64,000 bases of DNA from Gemmatimonadota bacterium (lineage in GTDB: Bacteria; Gemmatimonadota; Gemmatimonadetes; Gemmatimonadales; GWC2-71-9): NCBI GenBank assembly GCA_003222115.1, contig QHUL01000048.1, positions 1 to 64,000 on the forward strand, given 5' to 3'. Under the pieces are notes generated by a model that saw only the letters and a program-made list of their open reading frames with translations, searched no databases and was not told where the DNA came from. Position numbers and translations under genes: made by a program. Shown here in pieces: positions 17,601-24,207 of the stretch. How positions within the stretch are numbered: position 1 is the stretch's first letter; each line of letters begins with the position of its first letter.

Positions 17601-19029
17601 CCGTGCGACTGCGGACAGCGTGGACCTCTCGCTGCTCGAGGCGCTCACACCGCTGCTCAAGGAGGTGGCGGGCGTGTTCACGGCGGACGTCGGCATCGCC
17701 GGGACGTGGGAGGCGCCGCGGCTGCGCGGCGGCCTCGTGATCCGGGACGCCGCGGCCACGCTCCCGACGCTGAACGTGCGCTACGAGGGAATCACCGGCC
17801 GGCTGGCGCTGTCCGGAGACACCATCCGCGTGGACACCATCGCGGTCCGGAGCGACCGGGGACACGCCGTGGTCTCGGGGTTCGTGCGCCTGGAGCAGCT
17901 GGCGCGGCCGGTGCTCGCGCTCGACATCACCGCCGCCGACTTCAAGGCGCTCGACCTGAAGCAGAACGTGGCGGTGACGGCGAGCGGTCGCTTGACGCTG
18001 ACAGGCCCGGTGATCGGGGCGACGCTCACGGGGCGGGCGACCGTCACCTCGGGCGTGCTCTACTTCGCCGACCTGGTGCGGAAGCGCATCGTGAACCTGG
18101 ACGAGCTGGTGGATACCGCGCTGACCTCGCTCATCCAGCAGCAGCGGCTGGGCCCACAGTTCGAAAGCGTGTTCCTCGACAGCCTGCGGATTCGCGACCT
18201 GGAGCTCGACATGGGGAGCGACGTGTGGCTGCGCTCCAGCGAGGCGAACATCCAGCTCGCCGGCACGGTGTTCCTCAAGAAGGAGCGGAAAGAGTACCTG
18301 GTGAGCGGCACGCTGCAGGCGTCGCGCGGCACCTACCGTCTCAAGGTCGGGCCGGTGACGCGCGAGTTCGTGGTCTCTCAAGGGACGGTGCGGTACTTCG
18401 GCACGCCCGATCAGGACGCCGAGCTCAACATCGAGGCGAAGCACACGTTGCACCCCGTGCCCACGCCCGCCCAGAAGAACCCGGAGGACGTGACGGTCGT
18501 GGCCCACATCACGGGCACCCTGCTCGTGCCGCGCGTGACGCTGGAGGCGGAGAAGCAGGACTTCTCGCAGACCGAGGTGATCTCCTACCTGCTGTTCGGC
18601 AAGCCGACCTTCGAGCTGGGCGGAGACCAGGGCGGGATCACTTCCCAGCGGGCCCTGGTGCAGAGCGCGGCCTCCGTGCTGTCCGGGGAGCTCGAGCGCA
18701 CGATCGTCTCCGATCTCGGGGTGCCGGTGGATTACGTCGAGATCCGTCCGGGCGGACAGAACGACCCCCTGGCGGGCGTGCAGCTCGCGGTGGGGCGCCA
18801 GCTCGGGCCCAAGACGTTCCTCGTCGTGGACGCGGGGTTCTGCGAGGGCCGGCCCGTGGCGCTGCGCAACACGCTCGGCCTGTCGCTCCAGTTCCGCATT
18901 AGCCCCGAATGGCGCACGGAAGCGAGCTTCGAGCCGATCCGCGTCTGCTCCGACCCCTTGGCCGAGTCGCAGCCGGGAAACGTGGTCCGGCAGGCGGGCT
19001 TCGACCTCTTCTGGGAAAAGCGCTACTGA
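14635..19029 (+). CDS. tamB: Translocation and assembly module protein TamB (DUF490)
   Basis: A 1464-residue AsmA/TamB-type protein: one N-terminal membrane anchor (GVALWGVVGLLAGFLGALSA), a very long beta-rich repetitive middle, and the conserved C-terminal DUF490 domain (about the last 400 residues, with VSGTLQASRGTYRLKVGPV, FGTPDQDAELNIEA and SQTEVISYLLFGKP). It should span the periplasm as a hydrophobic groove between the membranes, partnering the barrel encoded one base upstream. Such bridges carry lipids or assist barrel-protein assembly. The long antisense openings in this stretch are by-products of high GC content. Confidence 0.93.
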   Translation: MVRRSLGVALWGVVGLLAGFLGALSALIGTGAGRNLVARAAEGALRQVFTGSIEIGDVGGTLLTGLTLSDVRLYDPDTTLVAWLPRAELSYNPLEFAAGRVVLFELALREPLFNIVQHPSGRLNAEELLRLGGPDTAQGPRGPATLILFRNVRIEDGTVMLRLRAGPAPDPTHEIDAAARDGPLRVRRFDHLTARLAALRLSSPRERGIRMDITGLAVQSSDPAVELRDVAGRITIVGDSLDADLERVRLPGSALQARGRVRWPRGTLLFDLAARADSATLSDFRFVDSRFPDGAVLHGGVALRSHGGRLLEIRLEPLTLSSGGGTITGRLTALSAADSGLVALRAADLEARAFDLEFARPFLDRLPLAGRLSGRTLAEGAIGALHLETDWVFRDSLVPGWPQSTVRGRGEVDLSRGAGVGFRSFAVDAATIDLRTVRRLVPAVRLQGALDAAGTLTGRLADAQFSGTLRHRPRDLPPSVIRGVVRLDSRSDTLAVFADVVADSLSFDGLRGSFPGGGLPLAGAVTGPVRVDGTLAALATHADLQSTQDGGGVQVDGVLTLLASRLGARDATVRTRELDLSRWLAAPAAPSSRLSGTLAGSVGADSGAAPAGAVTAALGPSLFAGAGLDSGVARLRFADRRVYVDSLRLSQPGLITTGSGVLGWARPARGTLSLDLDADSLNSVDSLIAWVAGRALGREGGGGGRSLAGAARVAVTLEGALDSLAVEARASLERLRWREWEVPAGRARVTYRPGPVPAIAGEVTLDSLALGERGFGAATASVAGTRDSLAWFARSRVGQVGAVLAGGRYVRRADAASVAVDSLALQIPGDVWVLRRPVAFVMTDSAARVAGLALESVYGRGRLLLQGDLPTRGRADAHLQIEGFPLAGLYALLQKDTAGVGGTIGATAALAGTRAEPLYTGSFSLTNGSIGEFHAPYVDGSFEYRDRRLESAMHLWRSGQQVLTVAAHLPLDLALAPVERRQLPDTLSVRATADSVDLSLLEALTPLLKEVAGVFTADVGIAGTWEAPRLRGGLVIRDAAATLPTLNVRYEGITGRLALSGDTIRVDTIAVRSDRGHAVVSGFVRLEQLARPVLALDITAADFKALDLKQNVAVTASGRLTLTGPVIGATLTGRATVTSGVLYFADLVRKRIVNLDELVDTALTSLIQQQRLGPQFESVFLDSLRIRDLELDMGSDVWLRSSEANIQLAGTVFLKKERKEYLVSGTLQASRGTYRLKVGPVTREFVVSQGTVRYFGTPDQDAELNIEAKHTLHPVPTPAQKNPEDVTVVAHITGTLLVPRVTLEAEKQDFSQTEVISYLLFGKPTFELGGDQGGITSQRALVQSAASVLSGELERTIVSDLGVPVDYVEIRPGGQNDPLAGVQLAVGRQLGPKTFLVVDAGFCEGRPVALRNTLGLSLQFRISPEWRTEASFEPIRVCSDPLAESQPGNVVRQAGFDLFWEKRY

Positions 19030-19030
19030 G

Positions 19031-19960
19031 ATGACGCGCGCGCTCCTGATCACGAACCCGGCGGCGGCGCGCGCCGACGCGCGCGCGGTGACCGCGATCC
19101 GCGACACCCTGCGGGGCGGCGGCTGGTCGGTCGAGGTGCTCGCGACGGCGCGGCCGGGCGACGCGCGGCGCTTCGCGGTGGAAGCGCCGGCGCAGGGGTT
19201 CGACGTGCTGGTATGCTACGGCGGCGACGGCACCGCCATGCAGGTGGCGGCCGGTGCCGTGGGCACGGGCCTCCCGCTCGGCCTCGTCCCCGGCGGCACG
19301 GGCAACCTGCTCGCCGGCAACCTGCGGCTGCCGCGCCGGCCGGCCGACGCCGCGCGCCTGCTGCTGCGCGCCCGGCCGCGGGCGATCGATCTGGGGCAGG
19401 TGCAGCGCGCGGACGGCCTCCACTACTTCGCCGTGTGCGGCGGCACGGGCTTCGACGCCCGGCTGATGGCGTTGACGGGCAGCGCGGAGAAGCGGCGCTG
19501 GCGCATGGGCGCCTACGTGGCCCGGGCGTTCGCCGCGCTGCCGCACGTGAAGAGCGTCACCCACCGCGTGACGGTGGACGGCGCGGCGCGCGAGCTGCGG
19601 GCGGCGATGGTCCTCGTCGCGAACTGCGGCGAGCTGATCCCGCCGTTCCTGCGGCTGCGCCACGACATCGCTCCGGACGACGGCTGGCTCGACGTGCTGG
19701 CGCTGCGCGCCGACGGCGCCCTGGAGAGCGTGACGGCGTTCCTCGCGCTGGTGCGGGGGCCGGCCAACGGCTCGCGCCAGCTGTGGTTCGGCCGCGGCCG
19801 GGAGGTGCGGGTCGAGGTGCTCGAGGGCCCGTCCGCACCGGTGCAGCTCGACGGCGAGGTGACGGGCGAGACGCCGTTCCAGGTCCGGCTCGTACCCGGC
19901 GCGCTGCGGGTGCTGGTGGATCCCGCGACCGCGTCGCAGAGGAGGGACCGCCGTGGCTGA
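19031..19960 (+). CDS. Diacylglycerol kinase-family lipid kinase (YegS/DagK type)
   Basis: A 309-residue protein with the catalytic-domain motifs CYGGDGTAMQVA and LVPGGTGNLLAGNL of the DAGK superfamily, and a C-terminal beta domain (APVQLDGEVTGETPFQVR) typical of bacterial YegS/BmrU lipid kinases. It should phosphorylate a membrane lipid such as diacylglycerol, or a sphingosine-like base, at the inner membrane. It starts one base after tamB and overlaps the following regulator by eight bases, so the four plus-strand genes look like one operon. A link to lipid transport by TamAB is an inference from position. Confidence 0.88.
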   Translation: MTRALLITNPAAARADARAVTAIRDTLRGGGWSVEVLATARPGDARRFAVEAPAQGFDVLVCYGGDGTAMQVAAGAVGTGLPLGLVPGGTGNLLAGNLRLPRRPADAARLLLRARPRAIDLGQVQRADGLHYFAVCGGTGFDARLMALTGSAEKRRWRMGAYVARAFAALPHVKSVTHRVTVDGAARELRAAMVLVANCGELIPPFLRLRHDIAPDDGWLDVLALRADGALESVTAFLALVRGPANGSRQLWFGRGREVRVEVLEGPSAPVQLDGEVTGETPFQVRLVPGALRVLVDPATASQRRDRRG

Positions 19961-21341
19961 CAGCCTGCTCCTGATCGACGACGACGCCGACGTGCTGCGC
20001 GCCGTGGGCGACTACTTCGAGCGGATCGGCTTCGAGGTGTACCGCGAGACCTCGGGCGAGCGCGGGCTCGACACCTTCGCGCGGCTGCGCCCCGACGTGG
20101 TGCTGCTCGACCTCCACCTGCCGGACCTGGGCGGCCTCGAGGTGCTGGAGCGGCTGCGCGGCGCCGGCGCCGCGGTCATCCTGCTCACGGGACAGGGAGA
20201 CATCGCCACCGCCGTGCGCGCCATGCAGCTCGGTGCGGAGCATTTTCTCACCAAGCCCGTGGACATGGGCCACCTCGCGGCCGCCACCGCGCGCGTGCTG
20301 GAGAAGGTGCACCTGTCGCGCCAGTACGCGCTGTTGCGCGAGCGGGACCACCAGGGTGAGAAGCCCGAGTCGCTCGGCGTCTCCCCGGGCATGCAGGAGC
20401 TGGCGCGCCAGATCGGCCTGCTCGCGGCGAGCGAGCGCACGACGGTGCTGCTCACCGGCGAGAGCGGGACGGGGAAAGGATGGGTGGCGCGGCTGGTGCA
20501 TCGCCTCAGCCCCCGCGCGTCGGCCGCGTTCGTCGAGGTCAACTGCGGCGGACTGTCGGCCACCTTCCTCGAGTCGGAGCTGTTCGGCCACGAGAAGGGC
20601 GCGTTCACGGACGCGAAGGAGCGCAAGCTCGGGTTGTTCGAGCTGGCCGACGGCGGCACGATCTTCCTCGACGAGATCGGCGACCTCGCGCCCGAGCTGC
20701 AGCCGAAGCTCCTGCGGGTGCTCGAGACGAAGACGTTCCGGCGCCTGGGCGGGACCCGCGAGCTGACGGTGGACGTCCGTCTCGTCGCCGCGACCAACCG
20801 CGAGCTCACGAGCGAGGTGCAGGCGGGCCGCTTCCGCCAGGACCTGTTCTACCGCTTGAGCGTGATGCCGCTGCGCCTGCCGGCGGTGCGCGAGCGCTCG
20901 CGCGAAGACCGGCTGGCGCTCGTGACGCGGCTGCTGGCGGACCTGAAGCCCCAGCTCCCGGGCTGCCCCAGCGAGTGCGCCGCCGACACGCTGGACCGCC
21001 TGCTGTCGGCCCCGTGGCCGGGCAACGTGCGCGAGATGCGCAACGTCATCGAGCGGGCGATGCTCCTGGCCCGGGGCGCCCCCGCCCTCGGCCCGGAGCA
21101 CCTGCCGGCCGATCTCCGCAAGCCCGGCGGCGCCGGGGGGGTCGGGGGGGGCGGGGGGGGCGGGGGGGGCAGCGGCGGAGAGCGGCGCCACCTGCCGCTG
21201 ACGCTCGCGGACGTCGAGCGGCAGCACATCGAGCGCGCCCTGCGCTTCCACGGCGGCAACCGCACCCGGGCCGCCCAGGAGCTCGGCATTTCGCGCGCCA
21301 CGCTGATCAATAAGATTAAGGTGTACGCCTTGGCCCTCTGA
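19953..21341 (+). CDS. NtrC-family response regulator (receiver, AAA+, Fis-type HTH)
   Basis: A 462-residue regulator. The receiver domain (1-120) has LLIDDDADVL, phospho-site LLDLHLPDL and the TKPVD lysine. The AAA+ domain (about 140-365) has Walker A GESGTGKG, Walker B GGTIFLDEIGDL and sensor RLVAATN. The C-terminal HTH reads NRTRAAQELGISRATLINKI. The sigma-54 contact loop reads GAFTDA instead of GAFTGA. Between AAA+ and HTH lies a linker of almost pure glycine, encoded by four G7-G8 tracts (21135-21169). It would normally activate sigma-54 promoters after phosphorylation by a sensor kinase; no kinase gene is next to it. Confidence 0.93.
   Translation: MADSLLLIDDDADVLRAVGDYFERIGFEVYRETSGERGLDTFARLRPDVVLLDLHLPDLGGLEVLERLRGAGAAVILLTGQGDIATAVRAMQLGAEHFLTKPVDMGHLAAATARVLEKVHLSRQYALLRERDHQGEKPESLGVSPGMQELARQIGLLAASERTTVLLTGESGTGKGWVARLVHRLSPRASAAFVEVNCGGLSATFLESELFGHEKGAFTDAKERKLGLFELADGGTIFLDEIGDLAPELQPKLLRVLETKTFRRLGGTRELTVDVRLVAATNRELTSEVQAGRFRQDLFYRLSVMPLRLPAVRERSREDRLALVTRLLADLKPQLPGCPSECAADTLDRLLSAPWPGNVREMRNVIERAMLLARGAPALGPEHLPADLRKPGGAGGVGGGGGGGGGSGGERRHLPLTLADVERQHIERALRFHGGNRTRAAQELGISRATLINKIKVYALAL
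21135..21169 (+). other. Four consecutive poly-G tracts (G7, G8, G8, G8) in a coding region
   Basis: The tracts are 21135-21141, 21144-21151, 21153-21160 and 21162-21169, separated by TC, C and C. They encode the Gly/Val linker of the NtrC-type regulator. The arrangement fits an intramolecular G-quadruplex with loops of one to two bases on the coding strand. Each run is also long enough to slip during replication, and a one-base change would remove the DNA-binding domain. Confidence 0.85.
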
Positions 21342-21349
21342 GGTGACCC

Positions 21350-21535
21350 ATGGACAAGCCGAAACTGAAGGAGCACGACGCGATGACCTGCCGCTCCTGC
21401 GGCAACGAAGAGCGGGCCTCGGAGGGCTATCCCTGCGCCGACTGCGGCACCTTCCTCTGCTTGATTTGTTCGTTCCGGGGGGTGACGCGCTGTAAGGCCT
21501 GCGAGGAGAAGGCGAAGGCGCAGTCCAGCGCCTAG
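21350..21535 (+). CDS. Small cysteine-rich (double zinc-finger-like) protein
   Basis: A 61-residue protein with eight cysteines in four CxxC-like pairs (CRSC, CADC, CLIC with a nearby Cys, CKAC), spaced like a cross-brace or paired zinc-knuckle fold. No known family is recognised. An internal ATG gives a version starting MTCRSCG. It begins eight bases after the NtrC-type gene stop and could be part of that operon. Its stop codon overlaps the stop of the convergent receiver gene. The cysteine pattern makes a real gene likely; the function is unknown. Confidence 0.65.
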   Translation: MDKPKLKEHDAMTCRSCGNEERASEGYPCADCGTFLCLICSFRGVTRCKACEEKAKAQSSA

Positions 21536-22146
21536 CGGCGCCGTTTCCGGACGTCCTTCCCGACATCGTCGGGCTCGAGCCCCAGCTCCTTCGCCAGCCG
21601 GCGCACGGCCTCGGTTTCTCCGTCCCATCCCTTCGCCGCGGCGAGCGCGTTGAGCGCCACGTCGACGATGATCTCCGTGCGCTCCTCCAGGTCGCGGGTG
21701 CGCACCGCCACCTCGCGCGCCAGCCATTGCTCCAGCTCCCGCCGGTCGATCTCGAGCTGGCGTTGGCGCAACGCTCCCTGCAGCGACAGCTCCAGCTCGT
21801 CCAGGTCCACCGGCTTGATGAGGTAGTCGTAGGCGCCGAGCTTGAGGCATTCGATCGCCGTGCGCGGTTCGTCGATGGCCGTGAGCATGACGACGGCGAG
21901 GTCGGCGTCCTGCGCCAGCGCCTTGGGGACGAGCTCGACTCCGCTCATGTTCGGCATGCGGATGTCGGACAGCATCACGTGCGGCGAGTCCGCGACCTGA
22001 CGCTCCAGCGCCTCCGCCCCGCTCGCGGCCTGGAGCACGCGGTACCCCAGACGCGTGAGGAAGCGGTCCAGCGCTTGGCGAATGCCGTCCTCGTCGTCCA
22101 CCACGAGCACCGTCGTGGGACTGGACTTCGTCTCGGGCTTGCTCAT
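21532..22146 (-). CDS. Response regulator with coiled-coil C-terminus
   Basis: About 204 residues from ATG 22146. The receiver domain has VLVVDDEDGIRQAL, the phospho-acceptor in MLSDIRMPNMSG, the conserved Thr in VVMLTAID and Lys in DYLIKPVD. After residue 125 the chain is a charged helix (RQRQLEIDRRELEQWLAREV, RTRDLEERTEI) with no DNA-binding or enzymatic domain, ending in a basic KDVRKRRR. Such proteins can act as phosphorelay intermediates or through protein contacts. The gene is convergent with the small Cys-rich gene (stops overlap) and divergent from the P1 peptidase gene, 58 bases away. Confidence 0.85.
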   Translation of the reverse strand: MSKPETKSSPTTVLVVDDEDGIRQALDRFLTRLGYRVLQAASGAEALERQVADSPHVMLSDIRMPNMSGVELVPKALAQDADLAVVMLTAIDEPRTAIECLKLGAYDYLIKPVDLDELELSLQGALRQRQLEIDRRELEQWLAREVAVRTRDLEERTEIIVDVALNALAAAKGWDGETEAVRRLAKELGLEPDDVGKDVRKRRR

Positions 22147-22204
22147 GGGGGCTAACGTACGTGCACTCCACAACCCCAGCAAGCCGAGCTATCTTCGCCG
22201 CGCG

Positions 22205-23185
22205 ATGAGCGCGTCACCCGCTCTCAACCTCGCCGCCGTCGCGGGCATCACCGTGGGCCATTGGACCGACGCGCGCACCGCGACGGGCTGCACCGTGGTG
22301 CTCGCGCCGCCCGGTGGGATGCGCGCGGGCGTGGCGATCCGCGGCCGCGCCACCGGCACACGCGAGCTCGACGCCCTGCACCCGCGCCACCTCGTCGGTC
22401 ATGTGGACGCGGTCCTCCTCACGGGCGGCTCGGCCTATGGGCTCGGCGCGGCGGACGGCGTGGTACGCTGGCTGCGGGAACGCGGCCGCGGGTTTCCCGT
22501 CGGCCCCGCCGGCGTCGTGCCCATCGTGCCCACCGCCGTCATCTTCGATTTCGACCTCGCCCCGGGCGGCCGCGCCGACCGCTGGCCCAGCGCCGATGAC
22601 GCCTACCGCGCGTGCGAGGCCGCGTCCCCGGCGATTGCCGAAGGCTCGGTTGGGGCGGGCACCGGAGCGACGGTGGGCAAGGCGCTGGGCCCGCGGCGCG
22701 CGATGAAGGGTGGCGTGGGCACCTGGGCCGCGCGCGCGGGCGACGTGGTCGTGGGCGCGCTCGTGGTCGCGAACGCGGTGGGCAACGTGCTCGACGGGGC
22801 CGGTCGTATTCTCGCCGGCGCGCGCGGCCCGGACGGCAAGCCCGTGGACGCGTTGCGCTACCTCGCCGAGGGCGGCGCCCCGCTCGGCGGCGCGGCGCGC
22901 CACACCACCCTCGCCGTGGTCGCGACCAACGCCGCGCTCGACAAGCTGCAGCTCGAGGCCCTGGCCCACGCGGCGGGTGACGCAGTGGCGCGCCGCATCG
23001 TGCCCTGCGGCACGCCGTTCGACGGCGATGTGGTGTTCGCGGTCAGCACGGCGGCCGTCGCCCCGCGGACGCCGCTCCAGGCCGAGGCGCTGGCCCAGCT
23101 GGCCGTGCCCGAGGCGGTGGAGCGGTCGGTACGACTGGCCCGCGGCATGGGGGACGTCCCGGGACTCGCCGACACGCCGTCATGA
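22205..23185 (+). CDS. P1 family peptidase (S58, DmpA/NylC-like)
   Basis: A 326-residue Ntn-type hydrolase of the S58/P1 family, whose members are L-aminopeptidases/D-esterases or amide hydrolases that activate by self-cleavage. Visible are the N-terminal ITVGHWTDARTATGCTVVL, LTGGSAYGL, GSVGAGTGATVGK and the presumed cleavage and nucleophile site HTTLAVVATNAALDK, where the threonine after the cut would be the catalytic residue as in NylC-type enzymes. Cytoplasmic, no signal. The stop overlaps the start of the NlpC/P60 gene (ATGA), so the two hydrolases are coupled. Confidence 0.9.
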   Translation: MSASPALNLAAVAGITVGHWTDARTATGCTVVLAPPGGMRAGVAIRGRATGTRELDALHPRHLVGHVDAVLLTGGSAYGLGAADGVVRWLRERGRGFPVGPAGVVPIVPTAVIFDFDLAPGGRADRWPSADDAYRACEAASPAIAEGSVGAGTGATVGKALGPRRAMKGGVGTWAARAGDVVVGALVVANAVGNVLDGAGRILAGARGPDGKPVDALRYLAEGGAPLGGAARHTTLAVVATNAALDKLQLEALAHAAGDAVARRIVPCGTPFDGDVVFAVSTAAVAPRTPLQAEALAQLAVPEAVERSVRLARGMGDVPGLADTPS

Positions 23186-24207
23186 CGGACCGGCGGCAAC
23201 GAGACCTCGACGACATCCGCCGCAAGTGGGTCCCTGACGCGCGGCTCGGCGTGTGGGAGGTGACGATGGAGCGGGAGCGGCTGGTGGGCTGCACGACGAG
23301 CCGCCAGGCCCTGCAGGCGTTGCGCCGCTTCGCGGCGGACGCGGGCCTCGCGGCTGAAGTGGCGCTGCTCCCCGACGCGTCGGTCGGGGAGGACCGGGCA
23401 GTGGTCGTGACGGCGGCCATCGCCCCCCTGCTCGAGGCACCGGACATCCGGGCCGATCGCGTGAGTGAGGCGCTGCACGGCGAGGCGCTGGCTGTCCTCG
23501 AGGAGCGGGCCGGGGGAGGTGCGGGGGACGGGTCCGGGTGGCTGCGCGTCCGCATGGCGGACGGCTACCACGCCTGGACCCACGCGGGCTACGTCGCCAC
23601 GGGACCGGAAGACTGGGCGACCGATTGGATCGGGCGGGCAGGCGCCCGCTCTCACGGCGCGGAGCTGCGCTTCGACGACGGACGGCTGCGCCTGCCCATC
23701 GGCGCGCGCCTGGCGGTGCGGCGCGATGGTCGCGTGGAGGCGGCGGACGGGCGGATCGGGATCGTGGCCGCCGGCACGGTGCGCTCGGTCGCAGAGCTCG
23801 CGGCCGAGGCGCGGCTCGTGGCCGTGCCCGAGTGGGCGTGGCGCTGGTTCGGCGGAGCGCCGTACCGCTGGGGCGGGCGCACCGAGTGGGGGATCGACTG
23901 CTCGGGGTTCGTACAGGCGAGCTACGCCGCGCGCGGCCTGGAGCTGCCGCGGGACGGCTATCAGCAGGCGCTCGCGGGCCGCAGCGTGCCGGTGTCGCAA
24001 GCGGGGGCGGGCTACGAGGCCGGCGACCTGCTGTGTTTCTCGGACGGGCTGCGCGTTTCGCACGTCGCGCTGTGGGCGGGGGCCGGACGCATCGTGCATG
24101 CGGCGCTCGCCTGCGGCGGCGTGGCGTCGGAGGATCTGTTCTCGGACGACCCGCGGATGGCGGGGCTGCGGGAGCGGCTCGTCGCGGTGCGGCGGCTCAA
24201 GCCCTAG
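23182..24207 (+). CDS. NlpC/P60 family cell-wall peptidase with SH3-like domains
   Basis: A 341-residue protein. The C-terminal C40 peptidase domain has the catalytic Cys in WGIDCSGFVQASY and His in VSHVALWAGAGRIVHA. The middle part (about 85-220) looks like bacterial SH3 modules (GWLRVRMADGYHAWTHAGYV, GARLAVRRDGRV). Such enzymes, for example the YkfC type, cleave the gamma-D-Glu-diamino acid bond of murein peptides. No signal peptide is seen, which suggests a cytoplasmic role in recycling imported murein peptides; coupling to an aminopeptidase-like P1 peptidase fits this. The stop directly abuts the stop of the convergent S9 gene. Confidence 0.9.
   Translation: MTDRRQRDLDDIRRKWVPDARLGVWEVTMERERLVGCTTSRQALQALRRFAADAGLAAEVALLPDASVGEDRAVVVTAAIAPLLEAPDIRADRVSEALHGEALAVLEERAGGGAGDGSGWLRVRMADGYHAWTHAGYVATGPEDWATDWIGRAGARSHGAELRFDDGRLRLPIGARLAVRRDGRVEAADGRIGIVAAGTVRSVAELAAEARLVAVPEWAWRWFGGAPYRWGGRTEWGIDCSGFVQASYAARGLELPRDGYQQALAGRSVPVSQAGAGYEAGDLLCFSDGLRVSHVALWAGAGRIVHAALACGGVASEDLFSDDPRMAGLRERLVAVRRLKP

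Noticed and set aside
16060-19107. Long minus-strand open frame opposite tamB
   Set aside because: Same shadow effect; composition is that of antisense high-GC codons and TamB is well supported.
19953-21341. Poly-G linker as an assembly error
   Set aside because: All four tracts together keep the frame into an intact HTH domain, so the length as given is coding-consistent; an error in single tract length would break the frame.
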